IMG/VR virus record: IMGVR_UViG_3300043015_000701
Coordinates: 1 to 28,385 of that record
Direction: 5' to 3' (one strand)
DNA: 28,385 bases
DNA from: a virus
Under the pieces are notes generated by a model. That model saw nothing but the letters and a program-made list of their open reading frames with translations. It had not been told where the DNA came from and made no database searches. Both the position numbers and the translations under genes were made by a program. Of the stretch, positions 21,037-28,258 are shown in pieces. Position 1 is the stretch's first letter. Every line of letters begins with the position of its first letter.

Positions 21037-22293
21037 ATGGCTTTAAAAGATAACGCAAGCCTGGCACTTATACCAGCAGCATATAAAACTAGCAAAATAT
21101 ATAGCGCTATACCTACAGACGGCGACGGCGATTTTACCTTTAGTAGAAGCGGTAGCGCCACTAGAATAAATAAAGCTGGACTAGTAGAAACTATGGGTAC
21201 TAACGTAGGTAGGTTAAACTACGATTTAACAAACGGTACACCAGCCAGCTGTCCGAGTTTACTTTTAGAACCTACAAGACGTAATTTATTTTTAAATAGT
21301 GAGGATTTTACCAACGGTAGTTGGATTAAAACAAGAACAACAATAACAGGCAACCAAACTACAGCACCAAACGGTACACAAAGCGCTGATTTACTTACTG
21401 GGAATGGGGCAGGTACAAGTTATATTTATGACGGTGTGTTTATGTATTATGCAAATTATTATGTTTCTATTTTTGTTAAAAATATAAATGGTAATAATTT
21501 TACAATACAAAACTTTACACAAAGTGGAACAGCTGTTTTTAATTTAACAAATGGAACAGTAACAAGTACAAGCGGTACAATGTCCAATGCAAAAATTGAA
21601 CAATACGCAAATAATTGGTATAGGGTTTCTGCTAAAATTACTTCGACTTTAGGGGGTTTAAACGCTAATATAGGTTATGGAGTTAAAAATTTTAATGGCG
21701 ACCAATTTTATATATGGGGCGCGCAAATAGAGGATAACGCATCAGGCGGTAGTGTATCTTACACATCAAGCTACATACCAACAAGCGGAAGCGCAGTTAC
21801 AAGGACAGTAGATACTTGCGGAACGTCAGACACTAACTTAATAAATAATACAGAGGGTGTTTTATTTGTTGATTTTGAATTTAGCGAACAAGGCACAACG
21901 AGTATATACCAAATGCCAATAGGATTATATAATTCAGGAGGTGGCGGTTCTCAAAGAATAACCATTGATAATTATTCAGGTAAATTAAGAATTTATATTG
22001 TTTCATCAGGTGGAACAAGGGCAGTATGGGATGCATCAAACTCAATAAGCAACGTTGTTGCAAATCAAAGATACAAGATTGCAATAAGGTATAAAGACGG
22101 AGATTGTGCAAGCTATGTTAATGGCGAACTTTACAAAGCAAATAGTGGAAGCGTAAGTGGTTTTGATTTGGTGAAAATGGTATTTGGTTATGCTAATTTC
22201 GGAAACACACTAATGCATAGAGGAAAAATATACCAAGCTATGTACTTTGACACAGCACTAACAAACGCAGAACTACAAACACTAACTAGCTAG
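21037..22293 (+). CDS. lectin-like (concanavalin A/LamG-type) receptor-binding candidate
   Basis: A 418-residue protein. The N-terminal block is the conserved one of phage carbohydrate-binding fibre proteins: 'GDFTFSRSGSATRINKAGLV' followed by 'CPSLLLEPTRRNLFLNSEDF', a pattern found before CBM/LamG domains. A first beta-sandwich follows (about 85-255, with 'YYVSIFVKNINGNNFTIQNF' and 'FYIWGAQIEDNASGGSVSYT'); a second LamG-like domain follows from about 275 ('GVLFVDFEFSEQGTTSIYQM', 'YKIAIRYKDGDCASYVNGEL', 'GKIYQAMYFDTALTNAELQT'). From about 21290 to 22250 the codon style is unlike most of the genome, so the sugar-binding part appears to be exchanged, as expected of host-range determinants. Confidence 0.75.
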   Translation: MALKDNASLALIPAAYKTSKIYSAIPTDGDGDFTFSRSGSATRINKAGLVETMGTNVGRLNYDLTNGTPASCPSLLLEPTRRNLFLNSEDFTNGSWIKTRTTITGNQTTAPNGTQSADLLTGNGAGTSYIYDGVFMYYANYYVSIFVKNINGNNFTIQNFTQSGTAVFNLTNGTVTSTSGTMSNAKIEQYANNWYRVSAKITSTLGGLNANIGYGVKNFNGDQFYIWGAQIEDNASGGSVSYTSSYIPTSGSAVTRTVDTCGTSDTNLINNTEGVLFVDFEFSEQGTTSIYQMPIGLYNSGGGGSQRITIDNYSGKLRIYIVSSGGTRAVWDASNSISNVVANQRYKIAIRYKDGDCASYVNGELYKANSGSVSGFDLVKMVFGYANFGNTLMHRGKIYQAMYFDTALTNAELQTLTS

Positions 22294-22295
22294 CT

Positions 22296-22631
22296 ATGTA
22301 TATATTTAAAAAATACGAATTTACAGACGAAGCCGCAGCAGACGCGCTTATAAATTCTTTGCCTTCAATATACGACGAAGAACTAGAAGAAACTACACCA
22401 GCGCACAGCCACACTATTGTAAAGTTAGGACACATAGTATTAACACCTGGCGAATATGAACTAGACGAAGACGGCGAACTAGTAGAAACTACAGCGCCTG
22501 TACTAGCTGATAACTACAGCATAGACGTACTTTGGCAAGGTATAGACCAGCAGCCAGAAGACTGGGTAGACTACGAAATAACACTAGAAGACAACGGCGT
22601 ACATACGTTTTTTGGTATTGATTACGTATAA
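22296..22631 (+). CDS. small acidic protein next to the fibre gene
   Basis: A 111-residue acidic protein, mostly short strands and loops: 'MYIFKKYEFTDEAAADALIN', 'AHSHTIVKLGHIVLTPGEYE', 'DNYSIDVLWQGIDQQPEDWV'. It starts two bases after the fibre gene and its codon style returns to that of the core. Genes here are often fibre-associated subunits or chaperones; this is by context, since no family is recognised. Confidence 0.55.
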   Translation: MYIFKKYEFTDEAAADALINSLPSIYDEELEETTPAHSHTIVKLGHIVLTPGEYELDEDGELVETTAPVLADNYSIDVLWQGIDQQPEDWVDYEITLEDNGVHTFFGIDYV

Positions 22632-22641
22632 AAAAAATTAC

Positions 22642-22656
22642 GTAAATTTGTAAAAA
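22642..22656 (+). promoter_or_regulatory. 15-bp late-promoter-like repeat, copy 4 (before tail tube)
   Basis: GTAAATTTGTAAAAA, identical to the other three copies; TAAATTTG at 22643-22650 fits TAnnTTTG; the ATG at 22669 follows 12 bases after the repeat. Confidence 0.65.
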
Positions 22657-22668
22657 ATAAAACGACTT

Positions 22669-23088
22669 ATGGCTAGTACAGTATTTAACGGAACAGACCT
22701 ACTTTTAAAGGTTTCTTCTACAGACGGAAGCGAAGCGAATATAGGACACACTACAAGCTGTACTATATCTTTGAGCGCAGATTTACCAGAAGCTACTACT
22801 AAAGACAGCGGCGGCTACCAGGAAGTTATTGCTGGTTTACGTAGCGGTGAAATTTCCTTCGAAGGTTTAGTAGACTACACCGACAGCCAAAACGCTGCGG
22901 AACTAGGCGACTTTTTACTAAACAGAACAAAACTATTTTTTGAGTTTGGAACTGCCGAAACTGGCGACCAACTTTATAGCGGCGCTGGTTTTCTTAATAG
23001 CTTAGAAGTAAGCGCTGAAATGGAAAGCCCAGTAACGTATAGCGGAAGTATTACTATTACAGGTACTATTTCGTCTACTACAAACTAA
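22669..23088 (+). CDS. major tail (tube) protein
   Basis: A 139-residue protein typical of siphophage tail tube subunits: 'MASTVFNGTDLLLKVS' , 'ANIGHTTSCTISLSADLPEA', 'TTKDSGGYQEVIAGLRSGEI', 'SFEGLVDYTDSQNAAELGDF' and 'SPVTYSGSITITGTISS'. The strand pattern and the TKDSGG...xIAG segment match the TP901-1-like major tail family. Codon use favours TTC/GAC/GCT as in the capsid gene, consistent with high expression. Own promoter repeat upstream, terminator downstream. Confidence 0.9.
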   Translation: MASTVFNGTDLLLKVSSTDGSEANIGHTTSCTISLSADLPEATTKDSGGYQEVIAGLRSGEISFEGLVDYTDSQNAAELGDFLLNRTKLFFEFGTAETGDQLYSGAGFLNSLEVSAEMESPVTYSGSITITGTISSTTN

Positions 23089-23100
23089 TAAAGAACTAAC

Positions 23101-23134
23101 AGCCCTAGCGTAAGGAACTAGGGCTAATTTTTTT
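23101..23134 (+). terminator. intrinsic terminator after the tail tube gene
   Basis: AGCCCTAG (23101-23108) pairs perfectly with CTAGGGCT (23118-23125), loop of nine bases, followed by AATTTTTTTT. Partial read-through presumably feeds the chaperone genes. Confidence 0.9.
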
Positions 23135-23137
23135 AAT

Positions 23138-23530
23138 ATGGCAAACAGAAAAAGGGGGTACTACACTCTAAAACTAGGCGGTAAAAACCGCACACTTCAT
23201 TTTAGTATGAACTTCTGGGCTAACTTTACGGAAGCCCTAAATATACCCTTAGACGGTATAGGCGACGTTTTCGCCAACGGTTTAAGTTTAGGCGCTATTC
23301 GTGATTTAATTTACAGCGGACTACTAGCTAACGACCAGGAACTAGGTAACGAAATAGACTACAATAAATTTACTGTAGGCGCCTGGTTAGACGACCTAGA
23401 AAGCGAACAGCTAAACGACATAGTAGCGGCGCTAATGGAAACTAAACTACTAGGAAACCAGCTTAATATGGGCGTAGAACGCAACCCAAAACCAGCGAAA
23501 GGCGAACAGCAAAAAAAAACAAAGCCCTAA
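23138..23530 (+). CDS. tail assembly chaperone, short form (G-like)
   Basis: A 130-residue protein with 'YYTLKLGGKNRTLHFSMNFW', 'ANFTEALNIPLDGIGDVFAN' and 'YNKFTVGAWLDDLESEQLND', the usual look of short chaperones that bind the tape measure. It ends soon after a poly-A slippery run (23511-23519), where part of the ribosomes shift to the -1 frame to make the long form. Located between tail tube and tape measure, the canonical place. Confidence 0.85.
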   Translation: MANRKRGYYTLKLGGKNRTLHFSMNFWANFTEALNIPLDGIGDVFANGLSLGAIRDLIYSGLLANDQELGNEIDYNKFTVGAWLDDLESEQLNDIVAALMETKLLGNQLNMGVERNPKPAKGEQQKKTKP

Positions 23531-23886
23531 CCTGGGACGACCTACTAGACTACTACATAGGGCAAATAGGAATAAACCCTAGCGACTTTTGGGCTAACAC
23601 CTGGAACGAAAACCAGCTACTAGGCGAAGCGCATAGCATACAAAATTACGTAAACTGGGAACAGACGCGCTATATAGCTACTATGCTGTACAACGTAAAC
23701 TGTACTAAGCGTAGCCAAATGGTAAAACCAGAACAGCTACTACCACTACCGCAAGACGTATATACTAAAAAAGCTACTGCGCCTAAAAGCACTAGGGAAC
23801 AGTACGAACGCTTTTTAGAACGGTCCGCTAGGGCTAAGGCTGGCGGCAGTAAAACAGTAGCAGACTTCAAAAATAACAACGGCTAA
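23138..23886 (+). CDS. tail assembly chaperone, frameshifted long form (GT-like)
   Basis: Product of a -1 frameshift at 23512-23518. In frame 0 the first 127 codons are read; after slipping, the reading continues AAC AAA GCC CTA with 'NKALTWDDLLDYYIGQIGIN', 'PSDFWANTWNENQLLGEAHS' and 'IQNYVNWEQTRYIATMLYNV' up to the stop at 23884-23886, giving about 249 residues. There is no ATG in the -1 frame between the slippery run and 23683, and the coding style is strong from 23520 on, so internal initiation is an unlikely alternative. 'LTWDDLLDYYIGQIG' is typical of T-part chaperones. The long form is needed in minor amount for tail assembly. Confidence 0.85.
23512..23518 (+). promoter_or_regulatory. 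-1 ribosomal frameshift slippery heptamer
   Basis: A AAA AAA in the zero-frame phase, within a run of nine As (23511-23519) after CAG C. Two Lys codons can re-pair in the -1 frame without mismatch. The G-like ORF stops 10 bases later, while the -1 frame is open to 23886. Confidence 0.85.
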
Positions 23887-23894
23887 AAATTTCG

Positions 23895-23902
23895 TAATTT
23901 TA
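23895..23902 (+). promoter_or_regulatory. possible -7 element before the tape measure gene
   Basis: TAATTTTA in the context TTTCGTAATTTTACA differs from TAnnTTTG only in the last base; the same TTTCGTAnTTTTACA occurs at 16961-16975 in front of the connector operon. The ATG at 23921 lies 18 bases downstream. Confidence 0.4.
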
Positions 23903-23920
23903 CAGCTATAAATTTACACT

Positions 23921-26011
23921 ATGCCAGACCAAAAACTTAGGGTAATACTAGAAGCCAAAAGCGATAAGCTAATAAAAGCGTTAGATAAGTCTAGCGTAAA
24001 ATTAAAACAGTTTGGCGAAGACGCTACTAGAATAGGTAAAAAACTAAGTATAGGGCTTACGCTACCTATTGCTGCTGCTGGTGGCGCTGCTATAAAGCTA
24101 GCTAGTGATTTCGAAGAAAGCCTAAATAAAGTAGATGTAAGTTTTAAAAGCAGTAGCGAAAGCGTAAAAGAATTTTCTAAAACTACTTTAACGCAGTTTG
24201 GAATAGCCCAAGGTACAGCCTTAGATATGGCCGCACTATTTGGCGATATGGGTACTAGTATGGGTTTAACTACCCAAGAAGCTGCGTCAATGTCTACTAG
24301 TTTAGTAGGGCTAGCTGGCGACTTAGCTAGTTTTAAAAACATACAAGTAGAAAGGGCTAGCGAAGCCTTAGCGACTATTTTTAACGGCGAAACTGAAGCT
24401 TTAAAAAAGCTAGGTGTAGTGATGACTGAAGCGAATTTACAAACATTTGCATACAGCCAAGGTATTACAAAAAGCGTTAAAAAAATGACGCAAGCCGAAA
24501 AAGTAGCGCTGCGTTACCAGTTTGTAATGCAAACTACAGCTAACGCGCAAGGCGATTTTGCCAGAACCCAGGACGGCGCAGCTAACCAGATGCGTATTTT
24601 TACAGAAAGCCTAAAAGAAATAGGCGCTAACCTAGGGCAAATTTTACTACCAGCTTTTACCGATATAGTAACAGCAGTAAATAAGGCGCTTAAAGCCTTT
24701 ATGGACTTAGACGAAGGCACTAAAAAAACTATATTAATTTTAACAGGAATAGTAGCTGCTGTAGGTCCGTTTCTAATGATGCTAGGAAAACTACCAGGAC
24801 TATTAAGCCTAGCGGCTGGCGGCTTTAGAGTTTTAACCGCAGCTATGATAGCTAACCCTATACTAGCTGTAGCTACTGCTATAGCAGCCGTAACCGTAGC
24901 TTTAGTACAATATAGAAAAAGCCAAAAGAAGGCAAACGAAGAAGCGCTTAAACAAATGGACGCCGCACAACTAGGCGAAAAAATAGAAGCGCTAGAAAAA
25001 AGAAAACAAAGCCTTTATAAACGCGGATATAAAGACGGACAGCATAGAGTACAGCTAGTACAGGACGAAATAGACGTATATAAAAAGCAGCTAGTAGTAG
25101 TAGAAGAAGCTATAAAAGCTAACGAAGACCTAGAAAAACAAAAAAACAAAACAGCCGCCGCACCAAAAAAAACAAAAACAACTACAACAACTAGAAAGCC
25201 AGTGTCTACAGTAAGCGCCTTAGGCGCTACAGCTGGTTTTTCTACTGGAACTACCGAGCAGTTAAATTTACAAGCTGGTAGTAGTTTACTAGGCGAAATG
25301 CAAACAGTAAATACAGACCCTGTAGCTATGTTAGCAGCTAGTGTAGCTGGTAGTACAGAAGAATTAAAAAGCAAGCTAAGCGCCGCAAATGAAGTAGTAA
25401 GGGCTAAAGGTATGGAACAGCAACTAATAGCCCAGGAATTAACCGCTGGTATGAACGACATTATAAACAACGGTGTACAGGGTATAGTTTCTGGACTAGC
25501 CGAAGCGGTTACAGCTGGCGGTAATGTAGCTGGCGCTATGGCTAAAGTACTACTAGAAGGTTTAGGTAATATGGCTATACAGTTAGGGCAGTTAGCCCTT
25601 TCGTCTGGTCTTGCTATAGAAGCCATAAAAAAGGCTTTAACTAGTTTAGCTGGTCCTATTGCTATTGCGGCTGGTATAGCCTTAATAGCGCTAGGTAGTT
25701 TTGTAAAAGGTAGGGCTGCGGCTATAGGAAATAGTAAGGGTAATACTTCTAAGGTAAGCGGACCACGTAGCGGCGCTGTAGCGGCGTTTGCTAACGGTGG
25801 AATAGTTAGCGGTCCAACACTAGGACTAATGGGCGAATACGCAGGCGCTAGAAGTAACCCAGAAGTAATAGCGCCACTAGACAGGCTTAAAAACTTAATA
25901 GGCGACAGACAAGCGCAGCAAGTGAACGTAGGCGGCGAATTTAGGCTACAGGGACAAGACCTAGTAGTAGCACTACAACGCGCCGAAAAACAACGCGGTA
26001 GAATTAAATAA
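23921..26011 (+). CDS. tape measure protein
   Basis: A 696-residue protein: N-terminal coiled region (VILEAKSDKLIKALDKSSVK), the conserved segment 'LTLPIAAAGGAAIKLASDFE' and 'MAALFGDMGTSMGLTTQEAA', then hydrophobic segments at about 265-330 ('TILILTGIVAAVGPFLMMLG', 'ANPILAVATAIAAVTVALVQ') and 575-595 ('GPIAIAAGIALIALGSFV'). A Lys/Thr-rich hinge near 405-425 splits the protein. The C-terminus has 'AFANGGIVSGPTLGLMGEYA' with 'NPEVIAPLDRL', widespread in tape measures. By the usual 0.15 nm per residue this implies a tail of about 100 nm, so a non-contractile siphovirus. No lytic domain seen. Confidence 0.93.
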   Translation: MPDQKLRVILEAKSDKLIKALDKSSVKLKQFGEDATRIGKKLSIGLTLPIAAAGGAAIKLASDFEESLNKVDVSFKSSSESVKEFSKTTLTQFGIAQGTALDMAALFGDMGTSMGLTTQEAASMSTSLVGLAGDLASFKNIQVERASEALATIFNGETEALKKLGVVMTEANLQTFAYSQGITKSVKKMTQAEKVALRYQFVMQTTANAQGDFARTQDGAANQMRIFTESLKEIGANLGQILLPAFTDIVTAVNKALKAFMDLDEGTKKTILILTGIVAAVGPFLMMLGKLPGLLSLAAGGFRVLTAAMIANPILAVATAIAAVTVALVQYRKSQKKANEEALKQMDAAQLGEKIEALEKRKQSLYKRGYKDGQHRVQLVQDEIDVYKKQLVVVEEAIKANEDLEKQKNKTAAAPKKTKTTTTTRKPVSTVSALGATAGFSTGTTEQLNLQAGSSLLGEMQTVNTDPVAMLAASVAGSTEELKSKLSAANEVVRAKGMEQQLIAQELTAGMNDIINNGVQGIVSGLAEAVTAGGNVAGAMAKVLLEGLGNMAIQLGQLALSSGLAIEAIKKALTSLAGPIAIAAGIALIALGSFVKGRAAAIGNSKGNTSKVSGPRSGAVAAFANGGIVSGPTLGLMGEYAGARSNPEVIAPLDRLKNLIGDRQAQQVNVGGEFRLQGQDLVVALQRAEKQRGRIK

Positions 26012-26017
26012 AAAAAT

Positions 26018-28144
26018 ATGGCTTACGGCGTAAAATTTAGACTGGACTTTGAAGACCACGAAGGCAACGGCAAAAGACTAGATATATTAAAGGACGGATA
26101 TACAGGCGAAATACTACCGCTAGTAGGTGGCGCAGACCCAGTTAAAATAAAGTGGGACGGCGACGACGACTTTTATAGCCCTATTATTGGTAGCACTTGT
26201 AACATAAGCCTATACCAAACAGACGAAACAAACTACGACGACTTTTTTAACGAACCAGAACGCGAATATAAAGTAGAGGTATATACAGCCCAGGCAATAC
26301 GCGACGAATTTAAAAATAACGTACAGCTAGACGGTGGAATAGTAGAAGCTGCCGACTGTTTAAACGGTAGCTATTACGATACAGGAACACTACTACAAAG
26401 CCGCGTAATAAACGACGGCGGTATAATGGAAGCTGTAGACTGCGTTAGTAATGTACTTACAGAAACCCAAGACAACTATACACTATTCTGGACTGGCTGG
26501 CTACTTAGCGACCAATTCGCGGAAGTAATGGCACCAAACCCACAACCAGTAAACCTAACAGCTATAGACGGACTAGGCGAACTAGACAACTATTTTATAG
26601 ATAACAGTTATTATAGTATATCTTTTGGAGATTTAAAATTTACACTAGCTAGCGTTATATGTAAAGCGCTACAAAATTTAGGGCTAGATATAGAAGTACT
26701 ACTAAACAACGATATAGCTGTAATAGATTTACTAGGAACTAACTACAACCTTTATACACGCGATTTTACAGGGAACGAACAGGTTTTTTTTAGTGATGTA
26801 TACGAATTTTTTAACGTAAAAGAATTTTTAGAAAATATACTAAAAAATATAAACGCTAGAATTTTCCAAGCTAATGGGCGCTGGGTAGTTTTAAATAATA
26901 GTACTTACAGCGAAGAAGCTATAATAGACTACGTAAAAGACTATAAAGACGAAAACGACGAACTACCAGAAGGTATAGGAACTATGCGCCAGGAATACTT
27001 AAAAGGCGGTATAGAACGACTATATTTTAAGCGTTTCAATAGTAGCGGTACATACCAGGAAGACTATAACCACGAAGGTTTACGAACTGTAAGAACAGAC
27101 CTACAGCCACTAGAACAGAACCTAACACGCGAAGCTGAACGCGGCTACAAAGCTGTACGGTTTAAAGTACCGCCTATAAAAGGAATAGTAGACTATAACG
27201 ACGACGTAGGTTTTGAATTTCAAAATACTACACACTGGACTATATTTAATGGTAGTTTTGTAACAGACCAAATAGCATTAAGCGGAAGTAAAAGTTTTAA
27301 AACTACAGCTACTAACAGCGGAAGTATACCTACTAGCTTAGCTATTACAGGTTCTTATAGCGGTAACCGAGACGTAGCTATGAAGCTAAGGCTAAACTAT
27401 TACTACGACACAAATAACGCTACACAGTCTACTACGTTTTATAATAGGTTCTGGTGCCAAGTTTATTTTGTTTCTGGTTCTACTTTTTACTATGATGTAG
27501 CAAATCAAAACTGGACTACTACAGCTAAATACTTCTTTTTTGAAAACGACAAAGGGGTAGCCGACCAATGGGTAAGCCAGTCTTTAGATATTGCAAAACT
27601 ACCAGCAGCGGCTGCGCAAAGTCAAACGGTTTATTTACGTATATACGGACCTAGAAACTATTTAACTAATTACCAAGGCGTTTATATAGATAACACCGTA
27701 ATTTTTAAGGACGAACTAAGGACCGCTATAAATGAACGCTTACTAACGCAAGACACTACTACAAACGTAATAATAAATGACACCGAAATAGACCGCGAAC
27801 TATTTAATTTTACACTAGGTTATACAGACGTTTACGACAGTAGCGACTTGTCTAGTTTTAGAAGACCCTACCAGGCTACAGCTAAACAGCAACTAAACGA
27901 CTTTAGGAACACAGTACTACGTTATGAAGGTACACTATATAATAATAAAACCGCGCCGCTTACACCAATGGATAAAATACGGATAAACTTTACAAACTTT
28001 AGCGAAGGCGACAGCTTAATACTAGACGGTTTAACGTATAGCTTAAAAACAAATAGGTACGATATAATAGCACACAAACCAAACCAAAACAACGATACTG
28101 CGGCTACAGAAACCACTAAAACAGAAGTTTATAGCTACGATTAA
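26018..28144 (+). CDS. large tail-tip/baseplate protein
   Basis: A 708-residue protein. The N-terminus (GVKFRLDFEDHEGNGKRLDI, 'VKIKWDGDDDFYSPIIGSTC') resembles the start of tail-tip proteins that attach to the tape-measure end in Bacteroidota siphophages; a region around 170-300 ('PVNLTAIDGLGELDNYFIDN', 'FFNVKEFLENILKNINARIF') is hub-like. Residues 105-143 contain two imperfect copies of DGGIxEAxDC, 28 residues apart. A beta-sandwich insertion at about 400-560 ('WTIFNGSFVTDQIALSGSKS', 'YQGVYIDNTVIFKDE') looks like a carbohydrate-binding module. It is the last gene before the final terminator and is likely to contribute to host contact. Confidence 0.7.
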   Translation: MAYGVKFRLDFEDHEGNGKRLDILKDGYTGEILPLVGGADPVKIKWDGDDDFYSPIIGSTCNISLYQTDETNYDDFFNEPEREYKVEVYTAQAIRDEFKNNVQLDGGIVEAADCLNGSYYDTGTLLQSRVINDGGIMEAVDCVSNVLTETQDNYTLFWTGWLLSDQFAEVMAPNPQPVNLTAIDGLGELDNYFIDNSYYSISFGDLKFTLASVICKALQNLGLDIEVLLNNDIAVIDLLGTNYNLYTRDFTGNEQVFFSDVYEFFNVKEFLENILKNINARIFQANGRWVVLNNSTYSEEAIIDYVKDYKDENDELPEGIGTMRQEYLKGGIERLYFKRFNSSGTYQEDYNHEGLRTVRTDLQPLEQNLTREAERGYKAVRFKVPPIKGIVDYNDDVGFEFQNTTHWTIFNGSFVTDQIALSGSKSFKTTATNSGSIPTSLAITGSYSGNRDVAMKLRLNYYYDTNNATQSTTFYNRFWCQVYFVSGSTFYYDVANQNWTTTAKYFFFENDKGVADQWVSQSLDIAKLPAAAAQSQTVYLRIYGPRNYLTNYQGVYIDNTVIFKDELRTAINERLLTQDTTTNVIINDTEIDRELFNFTLGYTDVYDSSDLSSFRRPYQATAKQQLNDFRNTVLRYEGTLYNNKTAPLTPMDKIRINFTNFSEGDSLILDGLTYSLKTNRYDIIAHKPNQNNDTAATETTKTEVYSYD

Positions 28145-28173
28145 CCAGAATTAACAGCCCTTTGTTTGCTGCG

Positions 28174-28212
28174 AAACCTACCTGTATGCCTAGCGCTGGG
28201 TAGGTTTTTTTT
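28174..28212 (+). terminator. strong intrinsic terminator of the late region
   Basis: AAACCTACC (28174-28182) pairs perfectly with GGTAGGTTT (28199-28207) around a 16-base loop and is followed by a T tract. It ends the tail operon and insulates the early promoter at 28234. Confidence 0.92.
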
Positions 28213-28233
28213 TACTAAATAGTTTAAGAATTA

Positions 28234-28257
28234 TTTGCATAGTTTAAAATCTATTTG
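28234..28257 (+). promoter_or_regulatory. early promoter region
   Basis: AGTTTAAGAATTATTTGCAT (28221-28240) mirrors the upstream half of the promoters at 8097 and 15977. TTTG lies at 28234-28237. A -7-like TCTATTTG at 28250-28257 has a short spacer (12); TAGTTTAG at 28258-28265 has a 20-base spacer but one mismatch. Whichever is used, the site feeds the first gene across the circular junction. Confidence 0.55.
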
Positions 28258-28258
28258 T

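Noticed and set aside
23683-23886. Independent 67-residue gene starting at the ATG at 23683
   Set aside because: The frame is open and chaperone-like back to the slippery run at 23512; the ATG is internal to the frameshift product.
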